Made by a program: the position numbers and the translations under genes. Positions 31,824 to 36,799 of a DNA stretch of 36,799 nucleotides are shown here, piece by piece; position 1 is the stretch's first letter, and each line of letters starts with the position of its first letter. Source of the stretch: Bacteroidales bacterium (GTDB lineage: Bacteria > Bacteroidota > Bacteroidia > Bacteroidales > P3); NCBI GenBank assembly GCA_017958525.1, contig JAGDCN010000024.1, positions 1 through 36,799 of the forward strand, read 5' to 3'. The notes under the pieces were generated by a model. That model had not been told where the DNA came from. It saw only the letters and a list, made by a program, of their open reading frames with translations, and made no database searches.

Positions 31824-31871
31824 TTTGCGGGCTTCACACGATTTTTTAAGTTTATACGTTATAAAAAATCG
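31824..31871 (+). promoter_or_regulatory. Promoter of the thioredoxin-like gene with an overlapping inverted repeat
   Basis: TTTG (31824-31827) and TAAGTTTA (31847-31854, last base differing from TAnnTTTG) are 19 bp apart. A perfect 9-bp inverted repeat, CGATTTTTT (31839-31847) and AAAAAATCG (31863-31871), brackets the -7 box and the likely start site, so it could be an operator or a leader hairpin. Confidence 0.5.
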
Positions 31872-31920
31872 AGCTGCTGTTGTCGGCAGTGCCTAAAGGG
31901 TTAAATAACAATAGACGAAT

Positions 31921-33360
31921 ATGATGAAACATCTTAAACTGACTGTCTTTTTTCTGGCTCTGCTAAGTGTTGGCTTGCAGTCGCTTTATGCTGCTGGCGG
32001 TAAGAAGCAGCCGCAGAAAGGCTACCGCTTTACACTCTTTATATATGACAACACCGATTCGGTGATGTATTTGGGCAATTATTATGCCGGTGCAACTTAT
32101 GCGTTTGACACGGCATACAAGACACCAAAGGGAATGTTTGTATTTGAGAACAAAGAACGTGAGCTCAAACCAGGACTTTATTTCTTTGTTAACAAGAGTG
32201 GTACATATGTTGATTTCGCCATATATGGTGGCGAAAAACTGAACTTTCATTTTGATACGGAAGAGCCTGGGTGGCAGACAAATATGAATGTCAAGGGTTC
32301 GGAGGAGAATAAGTTGCTTTTTGATTTTCATAAGGCCAATCGTGCTGTATATCGTGTTGCAGACTCGGCAATAGCCCAAACCACTGACAGTGTGGAGATC
32401 GACCGGATACGCCGCTGGCAAAACAAGGCACTTGACAGCGTTAAATACTATTATCTTGGCAAAAAGCCCAATTCGATGCTGTCGCTGCTAATGAATGCCA
32501 CTCGCGAGCCCGATGTGCCTGAAACAGACGCGAATGGGGTGAAACTCAATGATAGACAGAAGTGGGAGTATCTTATGGATCATTATTTTGACTATACAAG
32601 TCTTGACGATGATGCACTGATAAGAACACCTCCTTTGGTATTCAAAAGAAGATTGGACAGATATCTGGACAGCTATCTGAAAAATGCTCCGCCAGAGATA
32701 GTTATTGAATATGTTGACAAACTCATAGACAAAGCACAACCGTCGAAAGAAAACTTCCGCTATCTGGTCCATACGCTGGCAGAAAAGTATTTGCAAAGTA
32801 ATGTAATGAGCTATGATGCTGTCTATGTTCACCTTGTGAAGCGCTATATTGAGCCTGGACTGTGTGAATGGATGTCGCCTTCGACAGTCGATATGAATGT
32901 GAAACGCGCCGACAAATGGGACAAACTGCTGATTGGCAAACCGGCTCCACTGCTGATAATGAAAGATGACAAGGGCCAATGGCAAAACCTATACGCACTC
33001 AACAACAAATACACTCTGCTTGTTTTCTGGTCGCCTACTTGCGGACATTGCAAATTGATTATCCCGGACCTGTACAAACGGTTTGAAAAATACCGTGATC
33101 GTTGCGATATTGGCGCTTTCGCCATCCTCAGTGAACCCGACGATGAAACCAGGCCCAAATGGCACGAATTTATCAAGAATAACAACCTTAAATGGCTCAA
33201 TATCGACGGTGGCGAGGCCAATGTTGATTGGCACGAGGTGTACGATATAGAAACAACTCCACAAATATATCTGCTTGATAAAGACAAGAAAATATTGGCC
33301 AAAAAATTGAACGGCGAGACATTTGAGGATGTGATAAAAATTCTTGAAAAAATTGAATAA
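31921..33360 (+). CDS. TlpA-like periplasmic thioredoxin with DUF4369/DUF5106-type front part
   Basis: The 479-residue protein has a signal peptide (about 1-24, ending LYAAG), a beta-rich front domain (about 35-130, DUF4369-like), a helical middle region (about 140-320, DUF5106-like) and a C-terminal thioredoxin fold (about 335-479). The redox motif is CGHC (C374, C377), preceded by LLVFWSPT, and the cis-proline is in ETTPQIYLL. Such proteins reduce or shuffle disulfides in the periplasm of Bacteroidetes. It is followed 12 bp later by the M3 peptidase lipoprotein gene, so the two are probably co-transcribed. Confidence 0.88.
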   Translation: MMKHLKLTVFFLALLSVGLQSLYAAGGKKQPQKGYRFTLFIYDNTDSVMYLGNYYAGATYAFDTAYKTPKGMFVFENKERELKPGLYFFVNKSGTYVDFAIYGGEKLNFHFDTEEPGWQTNMNVKGSEENKLLFDFHKANRAVYRVADSAIAQTTDSVEIDRIRRWQNKALDSVKYYYLGKKPNSMLSLLMNATREPDVPETDANGVKLNDRQKWEYLMDHYFDYTSLDDDALIRTPPLVFKRRLDRYLDSYLKNAPPEIVIEYVDKLIDKAQPSKENFRYLVHTLAEKYLQSNVMSYDAVYVHLVKRYIEPGLCEWMSPSTVDMNVKRADKWDKLLIGKPAPLLIMKDDKGQWQNLYALNNKYTLLVFWSPTCGHCKLIIPDLYKRFEKYRDRCDIGAFAILSEPDDETRPKWHEFIKNNNLKWLNIDGGEANVDWHEVYDIETTPQIYLLDKDKKILAKKLNGETFEDVIKILEKIE

Positions 33361-33372
33361 TTATATGGTATT

Positions 33373-35478
33373 ATGATGAAACGTTTATTTATCATCGGCT
33401 GTGCAGCACTGCTGCTGACAACGGCTTGCAAAAACAAAAGCAATATGGGAAACCCCTTCTTCGGGGAATGGAACACCCCTTACAACATTCCCGATTTTGA
33501 AAAAATAAAACCGGAGCACTATATACCAGCCTTTGAGGAGGGTATGAAACGTCAGAAAGCTGAAATAGACGCCATAGTCAACAACGTTGAGGCTCCAACG
33601 TTCGAGAATACAATTGAAGCTTTGGAGCAGAGCGGCGACCTGCTGAACGAAGTCAGCGCCGTTTTCTTCAACCTGGCCGAATGCATAAACAGCCCCGAAA
33701 TGGAAAAGATTGCCGAGGAAGTGACTCCAATGGTTTCTGCCCACGGCGACGACATTATGCTCAACGCCAAACTGTTCGAACGCGTGAAAGCCATTTATGA
33801 CCAGCGCGAATCTTTGGGACTCGAGGGCGAACAACTGCGTCTGACCGAAGAGACCTTCAAAAACTTTGTCCGCAATGGCGCCAACATTCCAGCCGACAAG
33901 CAGGACCGCTTCCGCGAAATCAACAGCCTGCTGGCTTCGCTGACGCTGCGCTTCGGCAATAACGTGCTGGCCGCCACCAATGGCTACAGGCTCGCCCTCA
34001 ATGCCGACAAGGCCCGCAACATTGGCCTTACCGACGACCAACTGACGGCCGCTTTCGAGGCCAGCGCAGCAGCAGGCGTCGAAGACCACGCGCGCTTCAC
34101 ACTCCATATGCCCAGTTGGGAACCTTTTATGCAGAACTGCAACGACCGCGAGTTGCGCCAAAAAATGTGGGAGGCTTACGCCAACCGCTGCACCGGCGAC
34201 AACTATAACAACAGTGCTATTATCGACAGCATCGTCAACCTGCGTCTGGAACGCGCCAACATCCTTGGCTTCGAAAGCCACGCCGCCTACACCCTCGACG
34301 ACTGCCTGGCAAAGACCCCCGAAGCTGTCTATAAGTGCCTGATGGACCTCTGGACACCGGCTTTGAAGAAAGCCAAACAGGAGCGCGACGAATACCAGAA
34401 GATGCTGGAGAAAGACGAACCTGGTGCCAAACTGCAACCTTGGGACTGGCGTTATTACTGTGAGCGCTTGCGTGAAGAGCGATACAGCTTGGACGAGAAC
34501 CAGATCCGTCCATACTTCCCATTGGAGAGTGTGCGCAGAGGTGCCTTTGATGTGGCCAACAAGCTCTATGGTCTCGTATTTCGTGAAAACGATGAATTGC
34601 CCAATTACCACCCTGATGCTGTAAGCTATGAAGTGCTTGACGGTGATAGTGTTATCGCAATACTTTATATGGACTTTTTCCCTCGTGAGAGCAAACGCAG
34701 CGGTGCCTGGATGACAAATTTCCGCGAACAGTATGTAGGCAAGGATGGTAAAAATGTTATACCTATTATCTCGATGGTGTGTAACTTCTCAAAGCCCACC
34801 AAAGAAAAGCCGTCGCTGCTCAATTTCGACGAATGTGAAACACTCTTTCACGAGTTCGGACACTGTCTGCACGGTATGCTCAGCCAGTGCCACTACCGTT
34901 CAATCAGCGGTACCAATGTGCCACGTGATTTCGTTGAAATGCCTAGCCAGGTGATGGAGAACTGGTGCCGCCACCCGCAAGTGATGAAAGGGTATGCCAA
35001 ACACTATTTGACTGGTGAGGCTATTCCTGACAGCCTTATTTCCAAAATTGCCGCTGCTGCCACCTACGGACAAGGCTTTATCAATACAGAACTTCTGGCA
35101 GCATCACTTCTGGATATGGATTACCACAGCATCACCGTGCCTACCAAGATTGTGCTGCCCGACTTTGAGGACCAGGCAATGGCAAAAATCGGTCTTATAC
35201 CTGAAATCATAAGCCGTTACAAGAGCCCTTACTTCCAGCACATCTTCAGCGGCGGATATTCGGCAGGCTATTATAGCTACACTTGGACAGCCATCCTCGA
35301 TGCCGACGCTTTCGAGGCATTCCGCGAGAGCGGCGACCTCTACAACCCCGAACTTGCCAAGAAGTTCCGCTTCCTGCTGTCGCACGGCAACACCATCGAC
35401 CCGATGAAGATGTACGTCGATTTCCGCGGCAAGGAGCCCAGCGTCGAACCGCTGAAACGTAATCGCGGACTTATTTAA
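33373..35478 (+). CDS. M3-family oligopeptidase lipoprotein (Dcp-like)
   Basis: A 701-residue zinc metallopeptidase close to peptidyl-dipeptidase Dcp and oligopeptidase A, which trim short peptides. The motif HEFGH (H493-H497) binds zinc, with the third ligand glutamate in DFVEMPSQ about 26 residues later. The C-terminal YSYTWTAILDADAFEAF and FLLSHGNTIDP segments are typical of the family. An N-terminal lipobox LLTTAC (Cys19) suggests a membrane-anchored form, unlike cytoplasmic E. coli OpdA. It sits between the thioredoxin-like and yebC genes. Codon use changes along the gene (C-rich near 33600-34440 and 35230-35470, less so between). Confidence 0.95.
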   Translation: MMKRLFIIGCAALLLTTACKNKSNMGNPFFGEWNTPYNIPDFEKIKPEHYIPAFEEGMKRQKAEIDAIVNNVEAPTFENTIEALEQSGDLLNEVSAVFFNLAECINSPEMEKIAEEVTPMVSAHGDDIMLNAKLFERVKAIYDQRESLGLEGEQLRLTEETFKNFVRNGANIPADKQDRFREINSLLASLTLRFGNNVLAATNGYRLALNADKARNIGLTDDQLTAAFEASAAAGVEDHARFTLHMPSWEPFMQNCNDRELRQKMWEAYANRCTGDNYNNSAIIDSIVNLRLERANILGFESHAAYTLDDCLAKTPEAVYKCLMDLWTPALKKAKQERDEYQKMLEKDEPGAKLQPWDWRYYCERLREERYSLDENQIRPYFPLESVRRGAFDVANKLYGLVFRENDELPNYHPDAVSYEVLDGDSVIAILYMDFFPRESKRSGAWMTNFREQYVGKDGKNVIPIISMVCNFSKPTKEKPSLLNFDECETLFHEFGHCLHGMLSQCHYRSISGTNVPRDFVEMPSQVMENWCRHPQVMKGYAKHYLTGEAIPDSLISKIAAAATYGQGFINTELLAASLLDMDYHSITVPTKIVLPDFEDQAMAKIGLIPEIISRYKSPYFQHIFSGGYSAGYYSYTWTAILDADAFEAFRESGDLYNPELAKKFRFLLSHGNTIDPMKMYVDFRGKEPSVEPLKRNRGLI

Positions 35479-35493
35479 TTCCACGACACATAA

Positions 35494-35522
35494 CAACATA
35501 TCAACAATCAACATATCAACAA
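35494..35522. repeat. 14-bp direct repeat in the yebC leader
   Basis: CAACATATCAACAA occurs at 35494-35507 and again at 35509-35522, a 15-bp period, ending 7 bp before the yebC start codon. Confidence 0.6.
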
Positions 35523-35529
35523 CGAAACA

Positions 35530-36240
35530 ATGGGAAGAGCATTTGAATACCGTAAAGCAAGAAAATTGAAAAGGTGGGGACATATGGCCCGCACCTTCAC
35601 CAAGATCGGAAAAGAAATAGAACTTGCCGTCCTCGCCGGCGGTCCCGACCCATCGAGCAACCTGCGCCTGCGCCTGCTGATGCAGACAGCCAAAAGCGAG
35701 AGTATGCCCAAGGAGAACGTGGAACGTGCCATCAAACGCGCTACAGAGAAGGACAAGTCGGCATACAAAGAGGTGGTCTATGACGGCAAAGGACCTCACG
35801 GCACCGCCTTCGTTGTCGAAACTGCCACCGACAACCCCACTCGCACTGTCGCCAACATCCGCGCAGCCTTCGTGCGTGGCAAGGGCGAACTGGGAACGAT
35901 GGGTATGAACGATTTTCTGTTTGAACGCAAGTGCAACTTTGTCGTTGCCTGGCGCGACGACATCGATATGGACGAGCTGGAACTCGAACTCATAGATTGC
36001 GACATCGACGAGGTGTTCCGCGACGAAGACGAGATTATGATTTACGCCGATTTCAAGAACTATGGTCCCATATCCAAGTATCTTGAAGACAAAGGATACG
36101 AAATCAAATCATTTAAGTTTGAACGCATTCCTATTACGATGCGCGAGCTTACCCCCGAACAGCAAGAGGATGTCAACGGCCTTATCGAACGCCTTGAGGC
36201 TGACGACGACGTTGTAAACGTATTCCATAATATGGCCTAA
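35530..36240 (+). CDS. yebC: YebC/PmpR-family protein (TACO1-like)
   Basis: The 236-residue protein has the family N-terminus (MGRAFEYRKARKLKRWGHMARTF, a slight variant of the usual GHSKW form), the KIGKEIELAVLAGGPDP stretch, and the long central domain with GKGPHGTAFVVE and DNPTRTVANIR. Older work treats it as a transcriptional regulator; newer work on YebC links it to easing ribosome stalling at proline runs. Acts in the cytoplasm. Start is ATG 35530, 51 bp after the M3 peptidase gene, with a direct repeat in the gap. Terminator-like hairpins follow at 36250-36344. Confidence 0.95.
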   Translation: MGRAFEYRKARKLKRWGHMARTFTKIGKEIELAVLAGGPDPSSNLRLRLLMQTAKSESMPKENVERAIKRATEKDKSAYKEVVYDGKGPHGTAFVVETATDNPTRTVANIRAAFVRGKGELGTMGMNDFLFERKCNFVVAWRDDIDMDELELELIDCDIDEVFRDEDEIMIYADFKNYGPISKYLEDKGYEIKSFKFERIPITMRELTPEQQEDVNGLIERLEADDDVVNVFHNMA

Positions 36241-36249
36241 ATATGGTAG

Positions 36250-36344
36250 GCAGGCGCCTCGCCTGCGTTAAAAAAAAAGCGGATACAAAATCACCGCTTT
36301 CATCCAAAAAGAATAGTGCTTTTTTGCCCACAACGGCAAAAAAG
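36250..36344 (+). terminator. Cluster of three hairpins after yebC
   Basis: GCAGGCG-cct-CGCCTGC (36250-36266), AAAGCGG...CCGCTTT (36276-36300) and CTTTTTTGCC-cacaac-GGCAAAAAAG (36319-36344) follow the yebC stop codon. The middle one has its T run on the minus strand, so termination could work in both directions. Confidence 0.55.
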
Positions 36345-36442
36345 AACTATTTCTTTAAATTTACATATTTTTAAGATTCAGCCAATTACACAACAAGAAA
36401 ACTTTTTTTTCATCAATTAGTCATCAATTCAAAAAATAGTTG

Positions 36443-36517
36443 TACTTTTGCAGCCGATTTCGCCAGAGAAATCACCACGCAATAAATCGTGGTTGTCGGC
36501 AAAGCCGACACCAACAA
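36443..36517 (+). promoter_or_regulatory. Promoter and structured leader of tRNA-Glu
   Basis: The -7 box TACTTTTG (36443-36450) and the following GCAGCCGATTTCG are identical to those of tRNA-Asn; a -33 box is weak. The transcript would open with GATTTC/GAAATC (36456-36473), then ACCACG/CGTGGT (36474-36493) and a tight TGTCGGC-aaa-GCCGACA hairpin (36494-36510), before the tRNA begins at 36518. A three-hairpin leader is unusual for a tRNA gene. Confidence 0.6.
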
Positions 36518-36594
36518 GCCGCATTCGTCTAGTGGTCCAGGACAACTGCCTCTCACGCAGTAGATCATCGGTTCGACTCCGATATGCGGTACCA
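36518..36594 (+). tRNA. tRNA-Glu(CUC), CCA encoded
   Basis: Acceptor stem GCCGCAT/ATGCGGT with a G1-U72 wobble, anticodon arm ACTGC-CTCTCAC-GCAGT (anticodon CTC, glutamate), T arm CGGTTCGACTCCG, discriminator A at 36591, then encoded CCA (36592-36594). The asparagine and proline tRNA genes of this window do not encode CCA. Confidence 0.93.
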
Positions 36595-36632
36595 AAGCGA
36601 TAAAATCAGCAGATTTTGTCGCTTTTCTCTTT
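36594..36632 (+). terminator. Terminator of tRNA-Glu
   Basis: AAAGCGA-t-AAAATC (36594-36607) pairs with GATTTT-g-TCGCTTT (36612-36625), loop AGCA, followed by a T-rich tail TCTCTTTC. Confidence 0.8.
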
Positions 36633-36645
36633 CTATAGTTATTCG

Positions 36646-36771
36646 CTAATCCTCGTCCCAAATGATTTTATACCAATCTCCTTTTGTATCAGAATTACGG
36701 TATAGCACAGGAGGAGTTGTAGGGTCTGGTATATAAGCTCTCAACTTCCATATCTCCTCTAGGTCATCCAT
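36646..36771 (-). CDS. Possible 41-residue ORF of unknown function
   Basis: A short ATG-started frame ending DTKGDWYKIIWDED, with an in-frame TAA six codons before the apparent start. Its tryptophan- and acid-rich end looks protein-like, but the length is small and there is no other support. It may be a small gene or the decayed 3' end of a larger one beyond the window edge. Confidence 0.3.
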   Translation of the reverse strand: MDDLEEIWKLRAYIPDPTTPPVLYRNSDTKGDWYKIIWDED

Positions 36772-36799
36772 AAAGTTGTTCGAATAGTTCGATTAGGGA

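Noticed and set aside
31707..31904. 65-codon plus-strand frame before the thioredoxin-like gene
   Set aside because: It overlaps the promoter of that gene, has no domain and is lysine/arginine-rich in a way typical of non-coding AT-rich DNA.
33385..34611. 408-codon open frame antisense to the M3 peptidase gene
   Set aside because: The M3 peptidase frame has its HEXXH motif and family segments; the antisense frame has no domain and reflects the GC-rich codon pattern of the real gene.
36413..36661. 82-codon minus-strand frame over tRNA-Glu
   Set aside because: It is made of the reverse complement of the tRNA and its leader; not a protein gene.

Overview
The window comes from the chromosome of a member of the Bacteroidota, most likely an uncultured Bacteroidales. 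The evidence is: TTTG / TAnnTTTG promoters (the Bacteroidetes -33/-7 type) in front of tRNA and ribosomal-protein genes; a very large secreted protein with a type IX secretion (T9SS) type B sorting domain; PepSY-like, DUF4412-like and YD-repeat exported proteins; type B ribosomal protein L31; and almost no Shine-Dalgarno sequences. No insertion sequence, prophage, CRISPR array or rRNA was found. It reads as ordinary core chromosome with a few unusual local inventions.

Layout. 1-700: tRNA-Ser (minus) and two identical tRNA-Asn genes (plus). 714-1894: a small membrane protein and an NfsA-like nitroreductase behind a two-palindrome control region. 1960-4416 (minus): a PepSY-like exported protein and purA. 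4553-12971 (minus): a tightly packed envelope operon, transcribed as GH20 hexosaminidase lipoprotein, acyltransferase, M20 amidohydrolase, MATE exporter, a three-part P-loop/CYTH/MurB fusion protein, and a conserved unknown. 13106-14593 (plus): a lipid-linked oligosaccharide flippase. 14629-16599 (minus): three small cysteine-rich lipoproteins around a DoxX/MauE-thioredoxin membrane oxidoreductase. 16673-22260 (minus): O-methyltransferase, ftsK, a DUF4412-like exported protein and murF. Then tRNA-Pro (minus), the T9SS substrate (22743-25433), a repeat-rich non-coding stretch, a PorE/OmpA-like protein, lon, rpmE2 and a YD-repeat exported protein (all minus). 31921-36240 (plus): TlpA-like thioredoxin, M3 oligopeptidase lipoprotein and yebC. 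The window closes with tRNA-Glu and a possible tiny ORF.

Two loci deserve most attention. (1) At 14629-16599 three small lipoproteins share the same order of cysteines (lipobox Cys, CxC, Cys-Glu, a last Cys) although they are otherwise divergent. They are co-transcribed with a polytopic protein that joins a DoxX/MauE-type membrane domain to a CGYC thioredoxin domain. This looks like a dedicated thiol-disulfide relay with its own substrates or carriers. (2) At 5182-7287 a P-loop nucleotide-binding domain, a CYTH triphosphate-tunnel domain and a complete MurB are read as one uninterrupted protein, with no linker at the CYTH-MurB junction. This suggests a link between triphosphate chemistry and peptidoglycan precursor synthesis. 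Smaller points: a promoter module with an extended conserved start region shared by tRNA genes and rpmE2; degenerate 7-bp repeats that fill two intergenic gaps and run into TTG start codons; and an OmpA-type domain cut short by a low-complexity tail beside a GC-rich tandem repeat.

All functional calls rest on motif reading by eye; no database search was possible.
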